Source: JAVVUQ01 sp036653075
GTDB taxonomy: Bacteria; Bacillota; Clostridia; Christensenellales; CAG-314
Reading direction: 5' to 3'
NCBI GenBank assembly: GCA_036653075.1
Contig: JAVVUQ010000032.1
Span: 1 to 15,751 of the forward strand
Length of the DNA: 15,751 nucleotides
Part shown: positions 1-6,716 of the stretch, in pieces
Numbering within the stretch: position 1 is the stretch's first letter
Layout: every line of letters begins with the position of its first letter
Made by a program: the position numbers and the translations under genes
The notes under the pieces: generated by a model
The model's database searches: none
The model's input: the letters and a program-made list of their open reading frames with translations, nothing else
What the model was told of the DNA's origin: nothing

Positions 1-185
1 TGCTTTAACTTCGTTGGATCTTGCTTCACTGTAATAGAATGTAAATCTACAACACAATAAATACAATCACATTCTTTTTGCAATGCAGGAAAATTTTTCA
101 ACGCTCCTAAATAATTACCTAACGTAATATTTCCAGTAGGCTGAATCCCCGAAAACACAATCTTTTTCTTTATATTTTCATCCAT
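1..185 (-). CDS. trpS: Tryptophanyl-tRNA synthetase, N-terminal part (cut by window edge)
   Basis: The first 61 codons are visible and the rest lies beyond the left edge. The enzyme charges tRNA-Trp with tryptophan in the cytoplasm. The visible residues read as the start of a class I TrpS: after a short charged leader comes FSGIQPTGNITLGNYLGAL, which holds the TIGN-type variant of the class I HIGH motif, followed by CIYCVVDLHSIT, the second Rossmann strand typical of bacterial TrpS. The ATG at 185 is preceded by GGAG at a normal distance (about 191-197). The gene lies 105 bases downstream of the phosphofructokinase stop, with no convincing terminator between them, so read-through from that gene is possible. 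No T-box leader is seen in the short gap. Identification is strong for a fragment; the remainder of the gene cannot be judged. Confidence 0.9.
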   Translation of the reverse strand, partial: MDENIKKKIVFSGIQPTGNITLGNYLGALKNFPALQKECDCIYCVVDLHSITVKQDPTKLK

Positions 186-290
186 ATTGTTACTCCATTT
201 CTTGTAATTATCAATTTTAATAATCAATTTTAATTATATTTTTAATATTTTTACATTCTTATGATATTACATTATTATATAGCTACATTT

Positions 291-1532
291 CTAATGATTG
301 CATTTACCTTTAAATTGAGCAAAGCGTGGAACTCCGTCTTCGTATCGCATTTTTACTTCGCCTTGAATTAATGGCATTACATAATCCATAAATTTCTTAG
401 AGATAAATGAATTATTAAGAATATATTCTTTAGGCAATTTCTTTTCTGTGTTTGCAACGGTTGAAAGTGGAACTTCTATCATTTCACATACATATTTTCC
501 GCTTTTATTGGAACGTTTGAATCCAACCATTACATCAGTGCCACCATTGACAGCTATTTCTACTGCGCGTTGCCCCGCTTCATAAGCTTCATCAATGTCT
601 GTTTGACTGCCTACGTGCGCTGCGCATCTTTGCATTAAACTAAACTCTATCGGACGAACTTTAACCTTTGACATATGCGTTTTAATCAAACCTGACAAAA
701 ATACGCCCACCCCGCCCAACTGCACGTGGTTGAAACTGTCTTTTTCAACGCTTTTGCCATATTCGGCGATAAGCTTACCATTTTCATCGTGTATGCCCTC
801 GCTAACAGCTGCAATTACATTTCCTTTTTCGTTCCATACACGTTCTACATCATCTAAAAACTTATCTATGTTAAAGTTGACTTCTGGCACATAAATTAAA
901 TCTGGCCCTAATCCTTTATAGCTCGCTATTGCGCTTGCCGCTGTCAACCACCCTGCGTTTCTACCCATTATTTCAATAACTATAATTTGTCCTTTATCAT
1001 AAACTTTTGAATCTAAAGCTAACTCCATACAAGTCGTAGCTATATACTTTGCTGCGCTACCATATCCAGGGCAATGATCTGTTCCAAATAAATCGTTATC
1101 TATCGTTTTAGGTACGCCTATAACATTACAAGCGTAATCTTTTGAAGCTAAATATTTACTAATTTTATTGCAAGTGTCCATACTGTCATTTCCGCCATTA
1201 TACATAAAATAACGTACGTCATACTTTTTAAAAACTTCTAACAACTTAAGATAATCACTTTCGTCTTTTTCTACATCTGCAAGCTTATAACGCACACTTC
1301 CTAATGCCGACGATGGCGTATTAAGCAATAAATTTAATTCTGATGGATCTTCTTCGGACATATCCACAAAATTTTCATTTAATATTCCCACTATACCGTG
1401 ACAAGCGCCATACACCTTTATTATATTATCTTGCATAAACGCTTGACTAAACACGCCATATGCGCTCGCATTGATTACTGCAGTTGGACCTCCTGACTGT
1501 CCAAATATTAACGAACCTTTTAAATTTTTCAT
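291..1532 (-). CDS. Pyrophosphate-dependent 6-phosphofructokinase
   Basis: It phosphorylates fructose 6-phosphate to fructose 1,6-bisphosphate, probably with pyrophosphate as donor, and is therefore a reversible glycolytic step. Seen: a glycine-rich FGQSGGPTAVINAS start, GGNDS near residues 113-117, PKTIDNDL near 141-148 (Asp145 as the catalytic base by family analogy), and an MGR motif near 189-191. In ATP enzymes the first motif is GGDGS and the second begins PGTIDND; Asp after the GGN and Lys before TIDND are the established signs of the PPi type. The family usually has Asp where this protein has Asn115. The frame is open from an ATG at 1559, but GGAGGT at 1543-1548 sits about 10 bases before the ATG at 1532, which gives 413 residues and is preferred. 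It has its own promoter and may read on into trpS. Confidence 0.93.
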   Translation of the reverse strand: MKNLKGSLIFGQSGGPTAVINASAYGVFSQAFMQDNIIKVYGACHGIVGILNENFVDMSEEDPSELNLLLNTPSSALGSVRYKLADVEKDESDYLKLLEVFKKYDVRYFMYNGGNDSMDTCNKISKYLASKDYACNVIGVPKTIDNDLFGTDHCPGYGSAAKYIATTCMELALDSKVYDKGQIIVIEIMGRNAGWLTAASAIASYKGLGPDLIYVPEVNFNIDKFLDDVERVWNEKGNVIAAVSEGIHDENGKLIAEYGKSVEKDSFNHVQLGGVGVFLSGLIKTHMSKVKVRPIEFSLMQRCAAHVGSQTDIDEAYEAGQRAVEIAVNGGTDVMVGFKRSNKSGKYVCEMIEVPLSTVANTEKKLPKEYILNNSFISKKFMDYVMPLIQGEVKMRYEDGVPRFAQFKGKCNH

Positions 1533-1691
1533 TTCAACAATTACCTCCATAATGCCCAATACAATATCAAATCTAATGCAAACACATTAACTTATTACTA
1601 AATAAAATTATAATTTTATCGCAAATACATTGCAAAAATTCTAATATTATATTATAATAAGCAATATTTACTACTTACATTCTAATATTTA

Positions 1692-1720
1692 ATTATAAAG
1701 TTATTATTAAAATATGTCAA
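1692..1720 (-). promoter_or_regulatory. Sigma-A promoter of the phosphofructokinase gene
   Basis: On the minus strand TTGACA (1715-1720) and TATAAT (1692-1697) are separated by exactly 17 bases, matching both consensus boxes. The expected transcript start near 1685 leaves a leader of about 150 bases before the ATG at 1532. The perfect 12-base palindrome GCAATTAATTGC (1721-1732) touches the upstream edge of the -35 box and may be an operator. Confidence 0.85.
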
Positions 1721-1792
1721 GCAATTAATTGCAATATAGCTAACCGCTATTGTTTATGAATTAACTTTTTATTAAATTTATATATTTTTCAC

Positions 1793-1876
1793 CTACGCCT
1801 CGCTAATATTGTAATTTTATTTTTAATTTTTCATCTACTCCTCGCTACTATTGTAATTTTATTTTTAATTTTTCAA
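1793..1876. repeat. Two-copy tandem repeat, 42-base unit
   Basis: Copies at 1793-1834 and 1835-1876 match at almost every position (for example CTACGCCTCGCTAATATTG against CTACTCCTCGCTACTATTG, then the same TAATTTTATTTTTAATTTTT). The pair lies in non-coding DNA between the division-operon terminator and the pfk promoter. No function is evident. Confidence 0.85.
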
Positions 1877-1907
1877 ATTATTTGTCCTATATAAATTTTA
1901 CTTATAC

Positions 1908-1940
1908 AAAAATAGTTTCCGCCGTTTATAGCAGAAACTA
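1908..1940 (-). terminator. Intrinsic terminator of the mraZ-rsmH-ftsL-pbp operon
   Basis: Read on the minus strand, TAGTTTCTGC pairs with GCGGAAACTA (one U-G wobble) around an 8-base loop and is followed directly by five T (1908-1912). It lies about 30 bases after the stop codon of the penicillin-binding protein, so the division operon ends here rather than continuing into murE, mraY and the other usual dcw genes. Confidence 0.88.
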
Positions 1941-1968
1941 CAATTATGATTATTTAATCACATAATAA

Positions 1969-3708
1969 TTATATTTGTGTAATTGGTAAAATGTTTTTTA
2001 TCGCAATTATTTGTTCAAAGATAAGCTTAGCGTAAGGCGCTGCGACAATGCTACCGTAGTTTTGACCAACAGGTTCGTCGATAACTACTAACGCTAAATA
2101 TTTTGGTGAACTTGATGGAAAAAAACCAACAAATGAACTAACGTATTTTCCTACTGAAAGTTTTCCATTTTCAAATTTTTGCGCTGTGCCTGTTTTTCCG
2201 CCCACTTCGTAACCGTTTATAAAAGCGTGTTTACCACTACCCTTTTCTACCACGTTTTGTAACATTAAAGCTATTGTTTTGCTTGTTTCGGTACTAATTG
2301 GTTGAGAATTCAATTTAGGAATATTTTCTATGACTTTATTTCCAAAAGTATCATAAATTGACTTAACTATGTGTGGTTGATATAAATATCCGCCGTTAAC
2401 CGCCGCAGCAGTGGCATTAGCTAATTGAAGCGCAGTGACTGCAATAGATTGCCCAAACCCTATTCTCGCTAAATCTCCATTAGTTACGTTTTTTTGACTA
2501 ATTAGTAATCCTGCTTGTTCTCCTGCAAAATCTATGCCGCTATAACTGCCGTATCCAAACGCCTTTAAATACTTGTACATTGTTTCTTTGCCTAAACTTA
2601 AAGCTATATCAGTAAAAATAGGATTGCAACTGTTATTTAATGCCATCTGTAAATTCTGATTACAGTGCTTTCCGTTCGTGTGCAAAGTCCAACATTTTAT
2701 TTTTGCTCCTTTGTCTACTATTCTAAAATTTGAGTTGTTTTTAAATACATAGTTTTTGCTAAATCCTTTTGGATTACCCTTTTTATTTTCTTCTAACGCC
2801 GCTGATGCAGTTAAAACTTTAAAAGTTGACCCTGGTTCATAAATGTCAGTTATCAATACATTCCTTGTATTTTCTTGCAACAACTCTATATTATCTCTTG
2901 GCAAATTATTTAAATCAATGCTTGGTTTGGTAGATAAAGCAATAATATCGCCGTTAGTCACATCTAAAACTATACAGCTTGCTTTTTTAGGAGTATGCGC
3001 TTTCATCGCAATGTTTAAAATGCTTTCAATAGCTGTTTGTATTTCAATATCTATTGTTAAAGAAACATTGCAACCTTTAATTGATGGCAAATACTTAATG
3101 TATTTATCTTTTAGTTCCACGCCAACAAGGTCACTTGGAGTCATTATTTTGCCATTTACGCCCGTTAAATATTTGTTATAATATGATTCTATTCCCGCTT
3201 GCCCATAATTGTCCGCCGATACAAAACCTAATACTTGACTAAGCAATTCGCCATCAACATACATACGCTTTGTTGAAGATGCTAAATAAACGCCGTTTAA
3301 ATTTGCATTTCTAATTTTATCCGCATAATTAGGTTCTAAATTTTTTATTATAGTAATATCAGATACGCCTTTTTTTGTTGTTTTTTCATATACCTTTTCA
3401 TAATCTAAAGATAATATATCGGATATTATCCTTGCTGTTAATTTTGGATTTGTTACGCTTTTTGGTCGAACGTAAAGGTCATATACTGTTTTTGAAGATG
3501 CAATTATTTTGCCGTTAACATCTAAAATATCGCCTCTCATCGCCGTTAACGGTAATCGCCTCATCCATTGCGATTCTGCTTTTTCTTGCAACTGATTACC
3601 CCAAAAAATCTGTACGTAACATAATCGTACGCATAAAATTAAAAAAATGAAGGCTGTTGCAATTAATACTGCCATCAGCCTTCGTTTAATAAAATAGTAG
3701 GTCTGCAA
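1969..3708 (-). CDS. Class B penicillin-binding protein (FtsI/PBP2B/SpoVD type transpeptidase)
   Basis: A monofunctional D,D-transpeptidase that cross-links peptidoglycan at the division septum or, if SpoVD-like, in spore cortex. A short cytoplasmic N-terminus is followed by one membrane segment (about 13-32), then an RGDILDVNG motif (58-66) of the pedestal domain. The transpeptidase motifs are complete: STFK (294-297, catalytic Ser294), SCN (360-362) and KTG (505-507). The 579-residue protein stops soon after the catalytic domain, without the C-terminal PASTA domains of Bacillus PbpB or SpoVD. The start is TTG, supported by GGAGGT (3718-3723) nine bases upstream; the first ATG would cut into the membrane-segment region. 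It follows the FtsL-like gene by 58 bases, with a hairpin in the gap, and is the last gene before the terminator. FtsI and SpoVD cannot be told apart from sequence alone, so no symbol is given. Confidence 0.93.
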   Translation of the reverse strand: MQTYYFIKRRLMAVLIATAFIFLILCVRLCYVQIFWGNQLQEKAESQWMRRLPLTAMRGDILDVNGKIIASSKTVYDLYVRPKSVTNPKLTARIISDILSLDYEKVYEKTTKKGVSDITIIKNLEPNYADKIRNANLNGVYLASSTKRMYVDGELLSQVLGFVSADNYGQAGIESYYNKYLTGVNGKIMTPSDLVGVELKDKYIKYLPSIKGCNVSLTIDIEIQTAIESILNIAMKAHTPKKASCIVLDVTNGDIIALSTKPSIDLNNLPRDNIELLQENTRNVLITDIYEPGSTFKVLTASAALEENKKGNPKGFSKNYVFKNNSNFRIVDKGAKIKCWTLHTNGKHCNQNLQMALNNSCNPIFTDIALSLGKETMYKYLKAFGYGSYSGIDFAGEQAGLLISQKNVTNGDLARIGFGQSIAVTALQLANATAAAVNGGYLYQPHIVKSIYDTFGNKVIENIPKLNSQPISTETSKTIALMLQNVVEKGSGKHAFINGYEVGGKTGTAQKFENGKLSVGKYVSSFVGFFPSSSPKYLALVVIDEPVGQNYGSIVAAPYAKLIFEQIIAIKNILPITQI

Positions 3709-3731
3709 TAAATATTTACCTCCATAATGAA

Positions 3732-3772
3732 GGCTAAATAAAGCAAAGCGTCCAAAATCGCTTTAATTAGCC
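3732..3772 (-). other. Intercistronic hairpin between the FtsL-like gene and the pbp gene
   Basis: The arms GGCTAAATAAAGC (3732-3744) and GCTTTAATTAGCC (3760-3772) form an inverted repeat matching at 12 of 13 positions around a 15-base loop; an alternative inner pairing AAAGCG/CGCTTT is also possible. The stop codon of the FtsL-like gene (3767-3769) is inside the arm and the pbp ribosome binding site begins about nine bases beyond. There is no T-tract, so it is not a standard terminator; a role in mRNA stability or translation is inference. Confidence 0.7.
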
Positions 3773-4408
3773 GCCAATTAAGCCGGAAAGAAAATCACAT
3801 ATTGTGTCAAACCAATTGCTGTCCACGGTATACTGTTGCGGGCTTCTAATATTCGGGGAGGAATAGTAGGAAATGTTTTCTTTTGAAGGAGTTTTAAAGC
3901 CCAACTCAGCAGCGACCTTTGCTGCATCGTATCCGTTTTCAATGCCCTTTATTTCATCTATAACGGCGTTTACGTCTTTATAGACTCCGTTTCTCGTTCC
4001 GACAAGAGCTGAAAATTCAGCTGATGCTTCGGTCAGCGACATAGTTGTTAGTGTTATAGCTAACGCCAACGACAACGCCACTAATATGTAAACAGCGATT
4101 AGCACCTTGTGCTTTGCTGTTAATACCACCTTTTTACTCGTTTCCTTTACGGCTTCGGCTGTATAACTTAGCGTAGCCGCCGTCGGTAATCCATCAGAAT
4201 ATTCATCCTGTATAGATTCCCTTTCAGTCAACTCAATAGCAACGTTTCCACCATTAAGAAACTTTCTCAGTATCCGCTCGGTGTTTTCATCCATTTGCTG
4301 CGTTGCTTCTTGATCTATTGCATTCGTATCTTCCCTTCTCTTAGCTTCAGCATTCTCTCTTTCAATAACATAATTTCTTCCGGCTGCTAACATATTATTC
4401 ACCACCAT
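3767..4408 (-). CDS. FtsL-like single-pass membrane protein (divergent, inferred)
   Basis: Not recognised by strong similarity; the assignment rests on position and topology. It sits between rsmH and the class B penicillin-binding protein, exactly where ftsL lies in dcw clusters, and is a single-pass protein: a charged cytoplasmic part of about 100 residues rich in Glu, Arg and Lys, a membrane segment at about 101-122, then about 90 outer residues. In the outer part AAELGFKTPSKENISYY (166-182) resembles the conserved ELG-x-P tail of FtsL/DivIC proteins, but the long leucine zipper usual there is not obvious. At 213 residues it is about twice the usual FtsL length. Two starts are possible: ATG 4408, or ATG 4393 with GGTGG just upstream. 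Two sampled 60-base lines contain 43-48% G+C, against 28-37% in sampled lines of the neighbours. A likely role is recruiting the transpeptidase to the divisome. Confidence 0.65.
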   Translation of the reverse strand: MVVNNMLAAGRNYVIERENAEAKRREDTNAIDQEATQQMDENTERILRKFLNGGNVAIELTERESIQDEYSDGLPTAATLSYTAEAVKETSKKVVLTAKHKVLIAVYILVALSLALAITLTTMSLTEASAEFSALVGTRNGVYKDVNAVIDEIKGIENGYDAAKVAAELGFKTPSKENISYYSSPNIRSPQQYTVDSNWFDTICDFLSGLIGG

Positions 4409-4428
4409 ATTAAAATATCACTCTTTGC

Positions 4429-4448
4429 GGAATTTATTTTTAAATTCC
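4429..4448 (-). other. Short perfect hairpin between rsmH and the FtsL-like gene
   Basis: GGAATTT and AAATTCC pair perfectly (7 bp) around a 6-base A/T loop. The hairpin begins directly after the rsmH stop codon and ends about 20 bases before the first possible start of the next gene. There is no T-tract. Its effect, if any, is unknown. Confidence 0.6.
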
Positions 4449-5387
4449 TCACTTTTTTTCTGCAATACGCAATTTTGCGCTCGCAGCTCTTTGGTTGGTA
4501 CTTAACTCCATTTCGGTTGGCAATATCGGCTTGTTTGTTACAATCCTTATCTCGGATACCTTTTTGCATATGCAAATTGGCGCGCTTGGAGGACATATAC
4601 AGTCTTTCTCAAGTTCTTTAAATGTCTGCTTAACTATCCTGTCTTCTAATGAATGAAAGGTTATCACCGCAAGCCTTCCGCCTACGTTTAAACTACGTAT
4701 TATGCTCGTCACAGACTCGCCTAAATTCGTCAGCTCTCCATTAACCTCTATCCTTATCGCTTGAAACGTCCGCTTAGACGGATTCCCACCCTTTCTTCTA
4801 CACGCCATCGGTATAGACCTATTTATAATATCCGTCAATTCTCCAGTCTTTTCAATCGCTTTTATCGCTCGAGCTTCAACTATATTCTTAGCTATAACCC
4901 TATCAAACTTTTCTTCTCCGTAATCCCTTATTATCCTCTTAAGCTCTTCAATTCCATATTCATTCACTACTTCATATGCAGATAATGATTGCTCATTATC
5001 CATTCGCATATCTAATCGACTTTCTCTATTACTGTACGAAAATCCTCTCATACTGTTATCAATTTGATAACTACTAACCCCTAAATCCATTAAAGCTCCA
5101 TCAATTTTATCCACTCCTAATGAATTTAACACTTCTTTTGTGTTGTTATAATCACTTTTCACTAAAGTCAGTTTATCTTTATAATCAATAAGTCGCTCAC
5201 GACAATGCTCCAACGCCTCAGAATCTTTGTCTATTCCAATAAGACGTCCACCTTCATTTAACCTTTTGAGAATTTCTAAACTATGCCCGCCTCCGCCTAT
5301 GGTACAATCAACATAAATACCATTAGGCTTTATCGATAAACCATTTAAACATTCATCTAACATTACGGGTATATGCGAAAATTCCAT
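4449..5387 (-). CDS. rsmH: 16S rRNA (cytosine-1402-N4)-methyltransferase RsmH
   Basis: RsmH (MraW) uses S-adenosylmethionine to methylate N4 of C1402 in the P site of 16S rRNA. Seen: HIPVMLDECLNGL at the N-terminus, the SAM-binding loop CTIGGGGHSLEIL (GGGGHS at 31-36), GALMDLGVSSYQID, the AFQAIRIEVN-type stretch (here TFQAIRIEVNGEL), and FHSLEDRIVK near the C-terminus, all family signatures. From the ATG at 5387 the protein is 312 residues, close to the E. coli enzyme. An in-frame ATG at 5399 exists, but GGAG inside the end of mraZ is well placed only for 5387. The start is one base after the mraZ stop, so the two genes are translationally coupled in the classic mraZ-rsmH order. Confidence 0.97.
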   Translation of the reverse strand: MEFSHIPVMLDECLNGLSIKPNGIYVDCTIGGGGHSLEILKRLNEGGRLIGIDKDSEALEHCRERLIDYKDKLTLVKSDYNNTKEVLNSLGVDKIDGALMDLGVSSYQIDNSMRGFSYSNRESRLDMRMDNEQSLSAYEVVNEYGIEELKRIIRDYGEEKFDRVIAKNIVEARAIKAIEKTGELTDIINRSIPMACRRKGGNPSKRTFQAIRIEVNGELTNLGESVTSIIRSLNVGGRLAVITFHSLEDRIVKQTFKELEKDCICPPSAPICICKKVSEIRIVTNKPILPTEMELSTNQRAASAKLRIAEKK

Positions 5388-5388
5388 T

Positions 5389-5829
5389 TTAAACTCCATA
5401 TTCTTGCAGCTTTTTAACTACATCGTCAAATTCTTTGTATTCTTCAGCCGCAGCCTCTATGTTATTGTAATTTTCCTCAGACCTTATTGACCATCCACGT
5501 GGAACACCACTAATAATTATATTTTTGTTAATCTTGGCATAATCTTTCAATTCTTGCGGCAATACAAATCTGCCTTGCTCATCTTGCTTAACTTCATAGG
5601 TTTTTTCATAAAACCACCTAATTGCATTTTGAGCCGCTTTATCAGACATGGACACTTCAGCCAACTTTAAACTCATTTTTTCCATATCGTTTTTGTGCCG
5701 TACAAGCAAGGATCCATCCATATCAATCGACAAATAAAAAACATCGCCATACTCGGTTCGAGACGAAGCGGGTAACCTCATACGATTTTTACTGTCTAAT
5801 TGATATTCATGCTTCCCAGTATGCCACAT
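5389..5829 (-). CDS. mraZ: Transcriptional regulator MraZ
   Basis: MraZ is an AbrB-fold DNA-binding protein that controls its own dcw operon by binding short direct repeats in the promoter. It holds two tandem copies of the characteristic element: DSKNRMRLPAS (about residues 14-24) and DEQGRFVLPQEL (about 85-96), each with the DxxxR core, the second followed by the conserved ISGVPRGWSIR-like stretch (a G in place of the commoner N). Length from the ATG at 5829 is 146 residues, normal for the family. The frame is open further upstream, but AAGGGAAGAAG directly before this ATG and the family N-terminus (MWHTGKHEYQLD) decide the start. It is the first gene of the division operon, one base from rsmH, and its promoter carries repeats suited to autoregulation. 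Confidence 0.96.
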   Translation of the reverse strand: MWHTGKHEYQLDSKNRMRLPASSRTEYGDVFYLSIDMDGSLLVRHKNDMEKMSLKLAEVSMSDKAAQNAIRWFYEKTYEVKQDEQGRFVLPQELKDYAKINKNIIISGVPRGWSIRSEENYNNIEAAAEEYKEFDDVVKKLQEYGV

Positions 5830-5924
5830 ATCTTCTTCCCTTCTATTTAAATAATTCTTTTCAATAAAAATAATTTTACTGTAAGACAATTTATTCAAAT
5901 AAATTTTTTATACTCTTGCCCTAT

Positions 5925-5955
5925 ATTGATAGCTTATATTCATACTTCTATCAAT
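5925..5955 (-). other. Inverted repeat in the mraZ leader
   Basis: ATTGATAG (5925-5932) and CTATCAAT (5948-5955) are perfect 8-base complements with a 15-base spacer. They lie inside the roughly 160-base leader of the mraZ transcript, with no T-tract after them. The function is unknown. Confidence 0.5.
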
Positions 5956-5995
5956 TGCTTACTTATACTTTCTCTCATATACTGCTTGTATATAT

Positions 5996-6024
5996 AATAT
6001 ATAGGAATTTCACTCCATTGTCAA
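5996..6024 (-). promoter_or_regulatory. Promoter of the mraZ division operon
   Basis: On the minus strand TTGACA (6019-6024) and TATATT (5996-6001) are 17 bases apart, a near-consensus sigma-A promoter. Transcription would start near 5989, giving a leader of about 160 bases. Confidence 0.82.
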
Positions 6025-6038
6025 CCATTTTTAACCAT
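6014..6038 (-). promoter_or_regulatory. MraZ-box-like operator: three direct repeats at 10-base spacing
   Basis: On the minus strand ATGGT (6034-6038), ATGGT (6024-6028) and ATGGA (6014-6018) are repeated with exact 10-base spacing, one helical turn, so that TGG cores are on the same face. They flank and overlap the -35 box. E. coli MraZ binds TGGG-type repeats with the same spacing upstream of its own gene; here the core is TGGT/TGGA. The autoregulatory reading is inferred from this parallel. Confidence 0.75.
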
Positions 6039-6109
6039 TATATTTGATATTTTTAAAAATATTTTATGGTTTAAATTTCCAATTGAGCTTTGCAATATTA
6101 ATATCGAAC

Positions 6110-6136
6110 ATATGATTGTTTATTAATCAATCATAT
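6110..6136. repeat. Inverted repeat, 9-base arms
   Basis: ATATGATTG (6110-6118) and CAATCATAT (6128-6136) are perfect complements with a 9-base spacer. No T-tract follows on either strand, so it is not a good terminator. Confidence 0.6.
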
Positions 6137-6351
6137 TTATTTAATAAGAGTAGGTCAAAAAAGACAATATTGTCATATAAATCATTTGTTCGGTTATACT
6201 AATCATAGTAAAAGTTAAAATATTAAAAATGACAGTATTGACATAATTAAAATTAAATCGCAATAAATATATGATAATATTGCTAATATAATAAATTAGC
6301 ATAATATTACAAAAGCGATGCAATTAATGTAATCGTATCTTATAAATTGAT

Positions 6352-6416
6352 AATTAAGTTTAATTATATAAACAAAATCGTAAAAACTAACAATTAAGTT
6401 TAATCATATAAACAAA
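6352..6416. repeat. Two direct repeats of 25 bases, 40-base period
   Basis: Copies at 6352-6376 and 6392-6416 start AATTAAGTTTAAT and end ATATAAACAAA, differing at one base (T or C between these parts). The second copy overlaps the following inverted repeat. Confidence 0.75.
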
Positions 6417-6431
6417 TAGTTTATATGATTA
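6401..6431. repeat. Perfect inverted repeat, 13-base arms
   Basis: TAATCATATAAAC (6401-6413) and GTTTATATGATTA (6419-6431) are perfect complements around a 5-base loop. Neither side carries a run of T, so a simple terminator is unlikely; it may be a protein site, a cruciform, or a remnant of a small mobile repeat. Confidence 0.7.
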
Positions 6432-6574
6432 CGTTTGTCTTTAATATTGTAAACAGGAAAAATATGTATTGGTTATAGTACAATATTTATATAAAATTAA
6501 AAAATATAGAAAAATAGAAGTAAGCGAAAAGAAAAAAAGAATAAAAAATATTATTCATATTATGCTAAAAATCT

Positions 6575-6603
6575 TTGACAAATCTTACAATGTATGGTAA
6601 TAT
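6575..6603 (+). promoter_or_regulatory. Promoter of the tRNA-Ser / tRNA-Val unit
   Basis: TTGACA (6575-6580) and TAATAT (6598-6603) are separated by exactly 17 bases. The predicted start near 6610 is about five bases before the tRNA-Ser 5' end, a typical tight tRNA promoter. Confidence 0.88.
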
Positions 6604-6614
6604 ATACAAGCTAC

Positions 6615-6708
6615 GGAGAAATACCCAAGTGGCCGAAGGGGCTCCCCTGCTAAGGGAGTAGTATGCGAATAAAGTGTAGCGAGAGTTCAAATCTCTCTTT
6701 CTCCGCCA
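6615..6708 (+). tRNA. tRNA-Ser (anticodon GCT)
   Basis: A 94-base class II tRNA. The acceptor arm GGAGAAA (6615-6621) pairs with TTTCTCC (6698-6704), followed by discriminator G and an encoded CCA. The anticodon stem CTCCC/GGGAG (6642-6646 and 6654-6658) encloses loop CTGCTAA with anticodon GCT at 6649-6651, which reads AGC/AGU serine codons. A long variable arm and a T-loop containing GTTCAAATC are present. It is the first gene of a two-tRNA unit. Confidence 0.97.
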
Positions 6709-6716
6709 TAAATTAC

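Larger units (their letters stand above)
1560..1907. other. Intergenic region between pfk and the dcw operon terminator
   Basis: This very AT-rich stretch holds no plausible gene. It contains the pfk promoter and its leader (about 1533-1720), the palindrome next to the promoter, and a 42-base tandem duplication at 1793-1876. The leader also carries two related stretches beginning TTCTAATATT, about 41 bases apart (near 1639 and 1680). Confidence 0.7.
6040..6570. other. AT-rich intergenic region with repeats, no gene
   Basis: No credible coding region is seen. The region contains several small symmetrical elements: an inverted repeat at 6110-6136, the palindrome GACAATATTGTC (6163-6174) with a degenerate copy at 6231-6246, a direct repeat (6352-6376 and 6392-6416), and a 13-base inverted repeat (6401-6431). 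A purine-rich, nearly C-free stretch at about 6499-6551 lies just upstream of the tRNA promoter and could help it as an UP-like element. Confidence 0.6.

Noticed and set aside
186..290. A T-box leader in front of trpS
   Set aside because: The gap of 105 bases is too short, and the conserved T-box sequence and specifier stem are absent. ilvE likewise shows no T-box in its leader.
1793..1876. A CRISPR array
   Set aside because: There are only two adjacent 42-base units with no unique spacers between them. No cas genes are present, and no other region shows regularly spaced repeats with spacers.
4399..4596. A 65-codon frame overlapping the end of rsmH and a 74-codon frame opposite it
   Set aside because: Both overlap the well-supported rsmH gene in other frames, show no family features and have no ribosome binding site.
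6141..6323. A 60-codon hydrophobic reading frame on the minus strand
   Set aside because: It begins with TTG and has no ribosome binding site. Its hydrophobic look follows from AT-rich DNA giving Ile, Leu, Phe and Tyr codons, and it overlaps the palindromic elements.
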